Numbered from the stretch's first letter, positions 25,501 through 39,019 are shown. The stretch: 64,000 nucleotides of DNA from Allacma fusca (GCA_947179485.1 OX359245.1:67753067-67817066), one strand, 5' to 3'. Numbers and translations are program-made. Notes: generated from the sequence alone by a model not told the origin.

Positions 25501-27760
25501 TTGAGGAGAAACAAGATCCAATAGCGTGTAATAAGCCATATATGTTTATGCTTGAAATTATGTGTCTATAAAACTGAATGATTAGAGATGATCTTATATG
25601 CTACTTATAATTATAATTAGTTATATAGTGCCAAAGGCTAAGTATATATATAGTTACAAGCATAAGGGATACTCACTAGACTAATTGTATGGAAGCACTC
25701 ATCATAGGCTTCATTCAGTACTTTTTGATACCCCTTTCATCTTTGAAACGTCGAGGATGTCTGACTCGGATTTTGAACATTATTTCCGATTTCCAGGGAC
25801 AGAGACTATAATTATATGTACACTTATAAGCCTGAAACTTTCAAATGAACAATGAGTTAGACAGAGACAAAGCTTCAGATATCATATCATATCCCAGTGT
25901 CAGATGAAAGTTTTGTCTGTGCAGAGGAGATCCCTGGAGTGGAATTTAACATTTAACACACAAGGGGTTGAGAATCTCCAAACAAAACGAACTTTCTCCG
26001 TTTTTTTTTAGAAAATTGCTAAAATAATACGGAGAAAGTACAATTTAATTAGCTGGCTCAAGAAAGATGAACAAGTATAGATACTTGAAATTGAATGTTA
26101 ATGGACTTATTTTGAAGGTTCGCATCAAAAATAAAATTAATCTTTCCTCAGAAGTTCATTCCAGGTTCCAGCCTTTTGATTTCCCCTTAATTCAAAATTC
26201 CAGGGAATGTGACCCAATTAATAAAATCTCCGTAATTGGAGGAAGTTTTAATGGATTGTGCTATTCCTTTTGTTATTGAAGATAGTGTGCAGGGGTATAA
26301 TTAGCATGGGATCAAATCCTGTTTCTAAACAAAACTTGCCTGAGTCAAAAGCATAGGAGCGGAGCTTCTCAAATTTTGGGATTAGAAGGATCTGAGTCAA
26401 AGGGCTGGGAGATACCATTTTAGGAAGCTTTGCTATTGTTCAGGGACAAAGACAAGATCCTGTGACATTAAGAGTCCGATGTCCAACTGATTTTTGCAAA
26501 AATGTTTTGACAATTTTACCTCTCAATCCTCCCAACATCCCAATGACAGTCAATTCTCTTTGTAATGTTCACAATGAGTTGTATTTAAGTTCAGCCTTTA
26601 ATTTAAAGTAATTACTCCAAGTCTCAAATAAATATGAGAATTTTTTATATGAATAAAATTCAATTGGAGGTATAATTACTTATAATTTTCTCTGAGAATT
26701 TCCCAAAATTATAGGAAGCAAAGTTTCCAGTTCCTGAAACATTTGCTTTAATATGTGGAAAAGATGCAGAGACAATTTATTCTTATTTGTAATAAAAATG
26801 GTATTAAACTGGCTATGTGATTCACCATCATTCTTTGAGGCTCAATTTCCTTTATTCCCGTAAGACTCTTCAGATTATCATTTTTCTACTATGAATTTTA
26901 ATAACGGATAATGTTCCCGCCTTTTGAAGTTCCTTCTTTGAAATCCTGTAACCCGTGAGGGAGTTCAGAGCTCATTGTGAGAAAATGAACGTGATATTGA
27001 AGGGAGAGCCGTTCCTGCGTACATGTGTAGATTTAAAACTTGTAAGAACATGAAATGTATAACTTTTCAGACTCCCTCCGCAGCTGCAGATAAAATATAT
27101 AAATTACAGCAAATTTGACAATAACAGGGTCAAAATCTTTCCCGTCCTAGAATGTGACACACGACAGGAAAATAGATAATAGGGACAAAATCTAACAAAA
27201 CTTTCCACTGGAGTATGTTTCTACTCAAGCGTTTCAAAATTGTTTCCATGACAGCAGGTTTGAATACAAATCCTTACAGTTTAGGAAATCTCTCTTTTGA
27301 AAACCATTGCTAAAATATTCTATTGTATGCTTCTGACATTTGAGTTCATTCCTGGGGCATTGGTACATACACGTTTTGAGGCACTTGTTGACATCTCACG
27401 TCTCATGGTACAAAAGAGTTTCGGTTTTGTAAAGTTATGGCCTGATTGGAAGTTACAAAAAATTCGGCACCAAATCCAAGTCAACTGATGTACTCTATAA
27501 AGTGTGGGGATCATTTTTGGGAAGTAGACCATAAACTTTTGAAAAATGGATCAACAGGATATCCACACGAGCTTGTCTTCTCTAAAAGGATTTGAAATCT
27601 TGTTGACTGGGAAATTGATTTTTTCTCTGTCTCATTTTGCCCCAAATTGACTTCCGCCGAAAAATCAATAAAGACGATTTATTCTGCTTCTCTCGAAACT
27701 GTTCTTTAGAGTTGGACTTTTTATATCTATGTAACAACGTATCTGCATAAAAGAGTTTTG
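22566..27760. other. gene-free stretch
   Basis: More than 5 kb of AT-rich sequence downstream of the GPCR. Short open frames lack domains and paired splice sites. No array or inverted-repeat element was recognised. Confidence 0.45.
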
Positions 27761-28332
27761 CAGAGCTGTCCAAAATACATGGTATTTTAACTAATCATTT
27801 GTATTTCAAATAATTACGTGTATAAAATACGTTTTTATATTTTTGACACTTAGCATGCATTTTGTAGTTTGTATTTGGTCCTATGTAAAGTAAGTAATGT
27901 ATTTTGTAGTTTGTATTTTGTCTCACGTAAAGTAAGCAATGTAGTTTGTAGCTCGTATTTTCGTAGTTGCACGGGCGTGTTTTAAAATTTATCTTTATAA
28001 TAATTACATAGAATTATTGTAGTTTTGTAAATGGGCTGTGTTTGTTGAAAAATGTTTTGGATTTTTTAATAACGATGTAACTAGTAATTATTCTGTATTA
28101 CTTGCTTTGAAAATGAGTATATTTTGTTGTTTGTATATTCTACGTTTCAAGTATTTTTGTATTTAGTGGTTTGTAGTTTCAGCGCCTGATGGATATGCAT
28201 TTTGTAGTTTGTATTTTTCACGCCTGAAGAATGTGTTTGGTATTTTGTAATTTGTATTTTTGACTCCTGAAAGAAGTAGTTAGTATTTTGTAATAATTTG
28301 TATTTGGGATGTATGTACTTTGAACAGCTCTG
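27761..28332. mobile_element. hAT-like element filled with TGTAGTTTGTATTTT words
   Basis: The left end CAGAGCTGTCCAAA and the inverted right end CAGAGCTGTTCAAA differ at one base and fit the hAT CAGNG start. The interior is a degenerate array of TTTTGTAGTTTGTATTTTG-like words on the plus strand. The flanking 8 bases (GAGTTTTG versus GCAGTTCTG) look like a decayed duplication but are not conclusive. No coding capacity. Confidence 0.65.
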
Positions 28333-31300
28333 GCAGTTCTGTAATAATATTATATTATTTCTAAAGTGAAAATAATAAAATTATCAAATAATACGACAAT
28401 ACTTTTAATCCTTTTGTTTTTAGAGCACACGTCCTTCAAGTTCGCAGTAACAAAAGCCCACACTATTTAGGTATAAGAGCAGTATTAAAAGAAGCAAATT
28501 TTAATATCTTCATAAAAGGCGCTTTTCAGTAGATACGAAGCATTGTAGTAAATAGCAAAAGAGCTTCTTTCTTTTTATTCCTATACACAAAAGGTATAGT
28601 TCAACTTCAATGCTATACTAATGGCCCTTGTAAAAAAAAAAGTAACAACTGACAGTTTGAATACAAATGTGTTCAAAGATAGATACTCAACCCTGCAAAA
28701 CAGTGTTGTTGCAGGGTTCCCTCTCACAGGGTAACCTCACCGTGGGTGTAAAGTATTAATGAGCTTTTCTTCCTAACAGGAAGACCAAGTGTGCTGGAGC
28801 TATTAATATTTTAATGGCTCGTCGTGACTAATTTTTGTTCCCACATTTTGTTGATTGCATAATCCCGGGATAATTTCCAGCGTAAGGAACAAGTCCCAAA
28901 CGAATTTTGAAGTTCTTTGAGAAAAAAGTTTTGCTTTTCAAGCATTTCCATAATGAGCTTTCCTTTTGTAAGGAAACTTCCTACAAGACTGTCTTTCTAC
29001 TTTCGAGACGACTGTCGCCATAATAAACTACACAGGACTTTTTTTTTAACCCGGTGAATTGTAAATTGGGACTTTTTGTGCAAAATATGTGAAAGTTTGA
29101 AGCATTGGCGAGGATTACAGTGGATTTTCTACATGGTGGTTTCAAAAGTGGGAGCGGCGCAAAATTATTATCTAAACCACAAAAGATGAAAATAGATTCT
29201 ACGCAGGGACGAAATGTTGCGTAATAAAGTTTTTAGATTCATTTTCGGTGCAAAAGTATCTATTATTTTTAGATTCTCTTCATTGAAAGTCATGAATGTT
29301 CGTAAGCATAATTTTTAATTGTGTCTTTTTTAATGACTATTAACTGGAATTTTTTAAAGACAAATTTACAATTAGCCACTGATAATAAGTTCTAAATTAG
29401 CTCAATACTGTAAATAAAACAGTTGAGTCAGAATGTGCAAGGTCTCAAGTCCTGCTTTAATAACTTATTTTATTTTATAATTTATTTGACTGTAAGTACC
29501 CACTGAATATCGTTTGGCATTGGCTTGGCAAGTCCTGGAAGATAATAAAGACTGCTTTGCTTTTTTGCTCCTTTGCGGAAAAAAATTCCAGTGTTCTTTT
29601 ACAAAACTTTCAAAACCAAGTGTTTCCAAGCAAAAGTGTTTTTTTCAGCTTAATGAAAAAATTAGAATTTGATTCCTTCTACCACATTCATTAAAATTGT
29701 AGAATGTATATTCAAAACAATCTCCTTTATAAAGTGACAAAATCTTATCAAGTTGTGATGTCACTCTATGAGGATTCCTGTGTTTTTATTCTATCAAATT
29801 TTTTTTCTGAAGTTGCTAACCATCCCTCGATCAATGACCCCAAGGTTGGGAAAATTCCTAACCGTTCGTCGGGATACGCTTCCAAGTAAGGCTTCCCCAA
29901 GTATCTCTGAAGATTTGATATGTTACGCACATGTTCAAATATTGAAACTCAAGGACGGTCAGGTCATCAATTCCAACGAGTTTGACGTTTATACTGAAAG
30001 CATGCTCACATTCTATTATGATGGTCAACAACAGGCTGCTGGAAATAGAATTCATACAAATAGCTCCCCTGTGTTGTACTGTGTAGCTTCAGTTTGTATG
30101 AGGATCACGTTCAGGCTGTTCATAAAATGTAATATTTTTTTTCATCCTAATAAAATCCACGGGTCCTTTTTGTGAAAGGGGGAAATGTCTTGGCCGACTA
30201 GTCTTGCCTGTTGCTTTTAGTTCCACATATATTTACATTTTGCTTACCGTGTGTACGCTGTATTATAAAGAGCACAATTTAAAAAAATATTTTAAGAGAT
30301 CAAAATTTTGTCCTCAGGATTGAAGTGAATGAAATGTTGTTCTAAGCAGGGACATTTGAATTCTGACGTGAGTGAAAGTGCATTTTATTACAATGGGATT
30401 TCCTTGAAAACTATTACAGTATTTTCTTATCCTCCGTTCATAATGGAAAGACACCAAAGCCAAATGCTCATAATAATGTATTCTTTCCAAAAATAAATAA
30501 TTCTCCTCTTGTGGAATAAACATTAGTAAGTTGTTCATTTCAAAGGAAATTGCTTGTAATAATAATTTTGTGGGGATTCTTTTCAGAAGTAGCTGCCATT
30601 CCTGTAATAGCAATTATTTTTTCTTCATATAGAAAATAGGTCGTTTGTGGTAGATAATTGTGCGTTTGCGTTAAAGATCCAATTTGGTTTAGTGGTTCAA
30701 TCAAATTCTATTCCTGCTTTTGAGAAGCACTTGAGTTCCCATAATATATTTTCTCATCAGGAGTTTCGTATTTCCCGGCAGTCGGATTAAATTAGGGGAA
30801 CTTTCCAAGAATTTTGATTCTAGTTTATTATGTGAGCTCTAGTATTAAAATAGAGGATTGACTTTAATAACCATAATGTTTTTTCCCAAGTAAAATCTAA
30901 ATCCAATTCCTTGGAAACGGATATTAAATAAGAGGATTTTTCTGTAATCAATTCTCAATCAAAACTCAAGTGTTGGAACAGGATTGGGCTTATTACGCAA
31001 AAAATCTCACTGTGCCCCATTTTTGCATCTACCAACCAATCACAACAGTATTTACTATAATTGTTTTTTTTTAGCATCCATTAAATATCATTGGAGTAGA
31101 TACTCATTGTGTGACTTCTTAGTATATAATGAGCAATACCTCAAATTGTGAGTGTCTTGGAATATTTCCATATAAAAACGAAGGTCACTTATATCAACGG
31201 GATTCTTTACAAGTGAAATCCCGCTGAAGATAATAGCCTCCCTAAAACAAGCAATATAAGTATAGACTTTTGTTTTTGTACTGAAAATATTGTTACACAA

Positions 31301-31633
31301 TACCAATTTTTCGCAATTTTGTTTCTTCACTTTTAAAGATGATTTCAGAAATCCCCTTCCGATTTCCCCGAAAAACCTTCCTACGAAATTGAATTTTCTG
31401 AGCATATTACATTAAAGATGCGTAGTGAAGCGTCTGTGTTTTCTTTTTTATTTTAGGACTTGGAATAGAAAGTATCCTGGTTTTTTTTACGAGAAAAATG
31501 AACTGTATTTTTTATTTCCTTCCAACTGCTCTGCCTGTGTCTAAATTCTGTTTCCAGAAATGGAGAAAAGGGTAAGCTGTAACAATAAATACATTTTGCT
31601 TTCAATCCCAGTCAAGTTACTGTGTGATACGAT
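28333..31633. other. gene-free stretch with a small hairpin
   Basis: No gene supported. At 28689-28718 a perfect 10 bp stem (AACCCTGCAA and its complement) with a 10-base loop is present. The open frame at 29768-30175 is the longest here but has no recognisable domain. Confidence 0.45.
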
Positions 31634-32166
31634 CAGTGGTGTGAAATATTTTGAGATATTGTATTTAAAATACATTCTGTAGTTTGTATTTAATCTTTTT
31701 CTTCCCATAAATATTTCACGCTATTTTGTATTTCGTATTTTACCAGCACCAGAATTTCTAGCGTATTTTGAAGATCTACGGACGTGATGGCATTTTGTAT
31801 TTACTTATTTTATAATGTTTGTCCGCCCCGTATTTCAAATATAAAATATAATTTCAAAATACATAGCTCTGGCAACTGTCAAGGTTGTATCCAACACATG
31901 TCTGAATAGCGGTCTTTGAGTTCGAATGATTCATTGTCATTTACTTGTAAATTTAAGAATTTTTAATTTTTTTTTAAATATGGGATTTTTTTTTGGTATT
32001 TGCGGTTTTTGCTGGAAGCAAAGAATTTTATTTCGTATTTTGCAAAGATTCCTCCGGATGTTTGAATTTTATTTTGTATCTTGATTAAATTACTCTGAGT
32101 ATTTGTAATTTATATTTATGTATTATGTAAGTTAATAATAAATTTCCTGTATTTTCCACACCTCTG
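31634..32166. mobile_element. hAT-like element, TGTATTTT-word family, second copy
   Basis: Left end CAGTGGTGTGAAATATTTT, inverted right end CAGAGGTGTGGAAAATAC. Flanks are GATACGAT (31626-31633) and GATACAAT (32167-32174), a 7 of 8 match that supports an 8 bp hAT target duplication. The interior has TGTAGTTTGTATTT-like words as in 27761-28332, plus an internal AGCTCTGG end-like block near 31865, so one copy may be nested in another. No transposase. Confidence 0.7.
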
Positions 32167-34425
32167 GATACAATACGTGCAAATACGATCTTCCTCAAGG
32201 AACAGTTCTATTTGAGCAGAAAATATTCCTTAGAATTTTCTACTCAAAAATATCCCTCAAATAAAATCCAGGGGCTCCAGTGAATTACAGATATAGGGTC
32301 TTGTAAAAGCTAGATACAAAAGAACAGAAGTGACAATGTGTGCTATTTTTTACAGAAACGTTGTCCTTCATCTTATTACGTAAACTTGGATTAAAATACT
32401 TTTTTTTATATGCGGACCCCATATATGTACAATCTGTCTTTCCATAGTAAGAATCGTTTTAAACATTCCCTTTTGCGCCAACGATAATTTCCTTATACAC
32501 TACTAGATCCGGCTTCCTTTTAGAGTCAAAGGTCCTCAGGTCCTCACCATAGTCTAACAATAAGCCCAACATTATCCTTCCAGAAGTCTGAACCTCAAAT
32601 GACTTTTCTATTCATATTTAATGAAGATTTCTCTCAAAAGATTTTTCCTACTGGAAATTTAAATTCGTTCTTTTTTTGTTTTATCACTCCACAACTCATC
32701 ATTTATGTACATACACACATATATATGTATGTCCATGTCTCTGTAAACAGGGAGACAGAGAAGGCTAAAGTGAAAGGAAGTCTCAGATTTTAGTCAGAGA
32801 TTTAATCACTCTCTGGGTATATAAAAGTTTATGGTTTCATCCTCAGTCTGACTATTGCTTTACATGGGAATTCAAATCCATTGATAAAAAAGTGCTTTTA
32901 TTTCTAAAAAAATCCCTAGGAAAGACTCCAACGTCTAATTTCTGCAAGCAAGATTTTAAAATCTCTTTTATGTACCGGACCTTCTTATTTCTTGATCGGT
33001 ACTTTGGGATAAGCCCAAATTTTAATGATGGGCGTAAGGTCATGTGAAATTGTGCAGTTGTGAAGAGATGCTATTAAAAAGGCTCTATGCACTGGAAAGT
33101 TTTTTCCCCTCCCGGTAAAATCAATACTGTCATTATGAAGGATTATATACGGAAGGATCTACAGCAGATTCCCTTGTAAAATTGCAGTACAAAAGTTTAG
33201 AAAAAAAGTTGACAAATAGGCAATTGAAGTATTGCAGCCTCTCTATAATAATTATTGATACTGTCTTAACGAATCTACTGCATCTCGACTAGTATTAATA
33301 GCCCTGGTTTGAGGTAGCAATTCCCAAGGACCAGATCCCATATACAGGAAATAAGGATGTTTCTTTTTTTTATTTTGAACGCAAGGGTTTTGTAAGTCCA
33401 GGTGTCATTTTTGTGATTCTAGTATTACAAGAAAAAGCACTGACGTGAATTACAAACTGGGTTATTGGGTCAAAAAGATACTTTTTGTAAATTTACAAAT
33501 GAGATTCACGTCTCTTAAGAGTACTTTAGAATTTTTGTTAAATAGTCAAGAGATATTTTTCATGTGGAAGGAACGGATTACTATTGCATAATTTAGGAGG
33601 TACTTCTGTGGTGACGGTAGAAATGCCTGTAGATATTTTTAATCTTATTAAAATTCCTGTCCTTAATGTTAACTTTCCTCGTGGGTGGAATTTTAAGAAA
33701 TTTTTATCATGGGGAAAGATTCTGTAGCAAAAATTCTGGAAGTTACTTTTCTAGTCTCTAGGGTTAAAATGTTAGGTGTGGGCATCGTAAAATATTTGAA
33801 ATGAGTATGATGGCGAAGGTTAGGAGACATTTTTAGGGAACGTGTTAGGGGTCTCAAAGCTGGTTGGGTATGTATTCTCAGGAGATTGTTACATATTTAT
33901 GTTTACGAGATGTCAGGCACATTGTATGTCAGAGGGTGTTAGGACATAAGAAATGGGAGAGATTCTTATGGGTGCAGTGAAACTATACAGAAATGTGGTA
34001 AATAATGGGGCTGTACTGAGTTTAAAATATAGGAATTTGTTGAGGCTGGTGAGGGATGCTGGAATGTTCCAATATTTTGGTTTCTTTCCAGGAGGTATCT
34101 GAAATTTGTTTTTTGTTTATGGACAGCTTAGGGTAAAATATTACAATATACGCAAAATGGGAAATCCAATTCCAGTGTTTATACTTGGCATGGGTGCAAC
34201 AGCATCAGGTTGCGATGTTTGCAAGGCGGCTCATAAAATTTTTCCGTTTCTAGTACACTGTAAGGAAATAACTTGTTATGCCAGTCCGTCATACTTTTTG
34301 TTTAGTTGTTTGGAGACCGCGTCGCATTTTTCGGTCATTATTCGGACATTGCACAATTATTTGTAGAGTTGATTTCTTTTGCAATGGTTTGTATTTGGTA
34401 TGGTTTGACAAAAGACGAGGTAGAA
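32167..34425. other. gene-free stretch
   Basis: No supported gene. Sequence from about 33.5 to 34.4 kb is somewhat more G-rich on the plus strand than its surroundings but shows no clear feature. Confidence 0.4.
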
Positions 34426-34429
34426 GAGT

Positions 34430-35100
34430 GCGCCATGCGCGCAGCACAGGAGCCTCCGAGCAAAAATGTGCATCAGGGTGCAATACGAGCAACAAAGGAT
34501 ACTACGCACATCAATGTACAGTGCGAGCAAAGAAATTCAGTGCTACGAGCAAAAGGCGATGCGCACACCAGGAGTCCACACGCGCACCGCAGGGTCTAAC
34601 GGCGCAACTGTGATCAATGCGCGCACCACTAGTTGATACGCGGACCGAGGGAAGATGAGCGCACCAAAAATCTATTCTGATACCAAGAGACGGTAAACAC
34701 AACGGGAGTCAATGTGCGCGCAATGAATTAATGCGCTCAACAGAGGTTGATGGCGGCAGCAAAAATCAATGCTACAACCTAGAGACGATCCATGTATGTA
34801 CCAGGAGTCGAAACACGCACCATATGGTCAAGAGGAGCACCAGGGATCAATGCGCGCAATAAAAACAATGCAACAACCAGAAGACTGCACAAACCAGGAG
34901 ACAATGCGCGCACCATAGGGTCAAATATCGCACTATAAGTGAATGCGTGCACCATGGGGCAGATGCGCGCAACAAAAACTGCTTCAACCAATATGCGATA
35001 CACACACCAGGAGTCAATGCGCGCACCAGGGGTCTATGTGCGTACAAAGGAACAAACCGTGCACTAGGAATCGATGCGGGCAACAAAAAACAACGCTACT
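34430..35100. repeat. GC-rich degenerate array around ATGCGCGCACCA
   Basis: About 670 bp contain many diverged copies of a roughly 20 bp theme, TCAATGCGCGCACCAGGGG, alternating with AACAAAAA spacers. Well-kept copies lie near 34615, 34850, 34895 and 35015. CpG-bearing GCGCGC is very rare elsewhere in this AT-rich window. Open frames through it on both strands are repeat by-products. No flanking inverted repeat was identified. Confidence 0.75.
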
Positions 35101-35109
35101 GGACGAATT

Positions 35110-37120
35110 TATAATGCACTTTGTCACAAATTTGAAACCTGAAGCGTGCACATGTTATTGTGTCTGATTTTCTTCCTATAAAAATCTTATACCATCAGCG
35201 CAAACAGTTTTTTCTCTGGTAGGGGTCCTCCAACAGTTGAATTATTAGCGCTAATATATTTTTACGATGCAAGTCATAACATGTTAATAAAATACTTTCA
35301 TTTTTATGCCCCTTGACGAAAATCGATTTGAAAGGAGCCCTGCCTAACCGAGCGTTTTCATACATTCTTCGTACATCTTTAAATTGACAGGGAACTCCTT
35401 TTTAGGGAAAGTTTCAAAAAAAACTCTAAAAGTGAAAGGTCAGGACAGACGTGAGCCGGTGAAAGCTAACACTACAATCCTTTTGTCTAGTCTCCCTCAC
35501 ATCAGTTACACATATCCGGAAACATATTACCAGGCCCACACCATCCGTCTTCTTTTTATCCCGCATCACGTTGTCAAACAAACCCGGCATCCAAATATCA
35601 GTTTCTCTGCACCCTTTCAAGCACTCAAAATTCTGAAGCCCCTGTTCCAGTACATTGCTTCAAGTATATACCTTCTGTTCAACAAAGAGTCCACTTACTT
35701 AAAATTACCCGGAAAAAGTAATACTTTCTCCTGAGCCCCTGAAAACACTCATAGCCGTAACATTTTTCCTCTACAAAAACAAATGGTACAAAATCTCTTC
35801 TGGAGCTTATCCAAGCGTTCAGTATCGGGGTATCGTGAGACCCAAGTTTTTACATGCTACGTTTACAGAAAACATTTCGAAAGGAACATAGCTCAAATTG
35901 ATAAGAACTTTTTTGAAAGTAACAATTTTGACGTTTTTTTATTTCCTTCTCGGAACATCTGAATTGAGGGCACTATTATTGCAAGGGAATTTCTTTTCTT
36001 TTGATTAGGGACGTGTAAAAGTTCCTAAAATGTTACCTAATGAAATTATACCTGAGCCTGGAGGGAGCTGACAGATGGTAATTGAATTAGCTAATTGCAG
36101 TTCCTCCCTGACGAAAACTACTGACGCAGATTCCCATGTGTCAATTTTAATTATCAATGTCTATCGTTGCAATAAATCTCTCTCAATTAGCTACATAATA
36201 AGCAAGAGCATCACGTATGAAACAGTATATTCGAACTTTTCACAATTCCCAACATTACATATGGAAGGACCGTAAAAGCATCCTGCTCTGAAAAGTAGCT
36301 GGAACAGCATCAAGGTTTGAAGACATCTGCAGTGTGTAGTTGGTAAAGTTCATTATCATGTGGGAAACTGGCCATTGCAATGTAAGGGGGGTGCTTTGGG
36401 AACAAATTGAGGCTTCCGGTGATTAAATCCCACTGGGAATTCTGAAAGGGTTTAACACTCTGCTGAGATAACGGAAATTAAGCGGACACAAATATTTCTT
36501 TTATGCTGTGCTAGCCGCATGCTATTTTAATTTTATACGGGGATTCATTCTTGAGCGCTGGAGCTATTAAGTTTAATTGTCAGTTGTAATAGTACTTACA
36601 ATTAGTGTTATTTGTAATAATTATCCCGCAAATGTGGAATTTAGGTTCCCTTAAGCTGTTCGTACCACATGAGCCGCATAGACTTTCGTAGCAGGTTCGT
36701 TTTTCGGGAGTAACATTTCCACATGGGCGAAAACGTTCTGAGATTTTTCTTTTTATGGCAGTGTTTATTTCTGGCGAGCATTTACAACTCCGTTGCAGTT
36801 TCCGCCGTATCAATAATGTACCCAAATGTATACTTACTACTTTTTTTCATCATGCTTGGAAGAGCCTGCGGGAACACTGGGAAGCTCCAGTATGGATTTG
36901 TTGTGGTCCATTCACGGTTTGAATTGTATGTATGTATATCCAATCCCTTGTGATGGAGCTATTTGCTTTGCCAATTCTCACATTTTTAAAAGCAGCTCAT
37001 ATAGTTCCACTTGAACTGACGTAAGTGCTCATTCATCTTGACCTATGATTTACAAAATAGTTGTTTTAGTACTGTATAAGTACAATTTTAATAATTGTGA
37101 ATATCTTTTCAGACTTGAAA
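35110..37120. other. gene-free stretch
   Basis: No supported gene or repeat. The open frame at 35384-35734 has no domain content or splice context. Confidence 0.4.
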
Positions 37121-37122
37121 AC

Positions 37123-37600
37123 TGGAGCTGTCCAAAATACATGCTTCCCAAATACAAATTACTAAATACATCCTTGAGGAGTCAAAAATACAAACTACTA
37201 AATACATATTTGAAACTTAGAAAATACAAACTACAAAATACTAAATACATATTTGAAACTTAGAAAATACAAACTACAAAATACTAAATACATATTTGAA
37301 ACTTAGAAAATACAAACTACAAAATACTAAATACATATTTGAAACTTAGAAAATACAAACTACAAAATACTAAATACATATTTGAAACTTAGAAAATACA
37401 AACTACAAAATACTAAATACATATTTGAAACTTAGAAAATACAAACTACAAAATACTAATTACCTATACACTTGAAAAGTAGAAAATGCAAACTACAAAA
37501 TTCTAAATACATACTTGAAACGTAAAAAATACAAACTATAAAATACATGCTGTCATACCAAGTCAAATACACAATGTCATACCAAGTCAAATACAAATTA
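37123..37600. repeat. AATACAAACTAC array with 43 bp tandem core
   Basis: The array starts with GGAGCTGTCCAAAATACA, matching the left end of the 27761 element apart from its first bases. It then carries words that are the complement of TGTAGTTTGTATTTT. Six nearly identical 43 bp units start at 37205, 37248, 37291, 37334, 37377 and 37420, and more diverged copies run to about 37590. No right inverted end is seen; the LINE remnant follows at once. It is a third, tandemly expanded copy of the same family. Confidence 0.8.
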
Positions 37601-37604
37601 ACGG

Positions 37605-38110
37605 ATGGTAATCGAAGAAGTACATTGTATTGGAGAGAATTATTCTACAAGACGAATTGACATTTTATGTTTTAATGAAGTAACCAAAGTAGGCTACATA
37701 ATAGACCCAACTGTCAGATGGGAAAATGATAGAAATCAACCAACTGAAGAGGATCATGAAAAGAAGCAGATTCATCAACCATGTGTTCCTTTCTTTAAGC
37801 AGAAATACAATTTGAAAATATTGAAGTTATTGGACTATTAATCGGAGCTCGTGGAACTATTTGTGAACATTTTGAACAATTTAGACAACGATTTAATTTA
37901 TCTAAGCAACTTATAAATGATGTTGTTATTACCACAATCCGTGGATCTTATAGGATAGCATTTTATCACTTGTACAATTAATATATTTATATCCAAGTTT
38001 GTAAGAAATATTTCTCTGTAACAAAAAATGTTTGAAATCATTACGTACTGTGTCGTAAGGCAAATACCATTGTGGTATCAGTGAAATAAATTATTTCTCT
38101 CTCTCTCTCA
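37605..38110 (+). pseudogene. LINE retrotransposon 3' remnant
   Basis: The plus strand encodes RRIDILCFNEVTKVGYIIDP, then after a one-base frame change near 37808 it reads EVIGLLIGARGTI and ends HLYN with a stop near 37979. This R-x-DI-x-F...IIDPTVR-E...QP...EVIGL-x-GARGTI pattern is common at the C-terminus of arthropod non-LTR retrotransposon polyproteins. A tail with AATAAA (about 38087) and a TC-rich microsatellite follows, as at a LINE 3' end. Reverse transcriptase is absent, so this is a 5'-truncated, frameshifted copy. Confidence 0.65.
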
Positions 38111-39019
38111 CTTCGTTATTAAAAAATCCGACACTTTTTTTTTCAAACAGCTCAGATTCAAAATAATGGATATATCCTCAGTTTCTTAGACATGATCTAA
38201 CATTGAGAGCGACGTACAGATATTTTTGATGGTGCATAAATTATTACCTATTAAAAAAGAATTGGCCTCATAAATACAATCCACACAATATAAATGTCAA
38301 ATTTTTCCCCTTTGCTTCTTTGAAGAATTGCACCTCATGTTTAATAAATAAAGTATAAATATTATTGTGGCACCACAAAAATGCAATCGTCTTCCTTTCT
38401 TCGTAAATGTAAATGACATATTGCAGCAGAATGTTTTCATCAAATATCCAAAAATTCAGCGTAATACAAATACTGCAACAAACGCATCGAAACTTGGTCA
38501 TGGAAGGTCAAAGGAGTATCAACATCTGACTCAGTTTCCCTGTACAAAAGCTAAGTTCATGAGATCCACAAAAACGCATAAATTCTTTTAACCTGTTGCT
38601 TTTCCATTGGCATGTAATACCTTTGGCGTAATTTAATGTAGTAAATAATTTTGATTTGATGAAAACATTCATATAATTCTTTTTCCTCTTATCTGGGCAA
38701 GTTAAGAAACACGTGCTGAATGTTTACTTAATTACTTAATTGAAAGTAATTATATTTACTAAAATTTTCCCAACATTAGAGTACAATACGAAGATTAGTC
38801 ACTCTTGAAAACAATGAGCACAAAAGTAGGGCACTTTCTGGTTTATTATTTCATGGAAACTTTTCCTAAAAGAAAAGAATGTTACTTAACTCAATTACTA
38901 TTAGTGATTAACAAACAATACGATTTAATAATTTTCAACATTTTGAAAGAACATACAAGAATTCGTTATAGAGTAATTATATTGAAGTTTCACGGGTAAA
39001 AGCCTAATGTCCTATCAAA
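38111..39019. other. gene-free stretch upstream of the crystallin-like gene
   Basis: No other gene seen. It probably includes the promoter of the 39020 gene, but no clear TATA/Inr pair was recognised. Confidence 0.4.

Noticed and set aside
29768..30175. 135-codon open frame
   Set aside because: No domain, no matching donor and acceptor, and no supporting neighbours; could be an exon but cannot be supported.
34278..35167. Open frames on both strands across the GC-rich array
   Set aside because: GC-rich, stop-poor repeat sequence explains them; peptides are low complexity.
35384..35734. 116-codon open frame
   Set aside because: No recognisable family or splice context.
37199..37460. Possible CRISPR-like array of regular repeats
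   Set aside because: The 43 bp units are contiguous and identical throughout, with no variable spacers, and the genome is eukaryotic.
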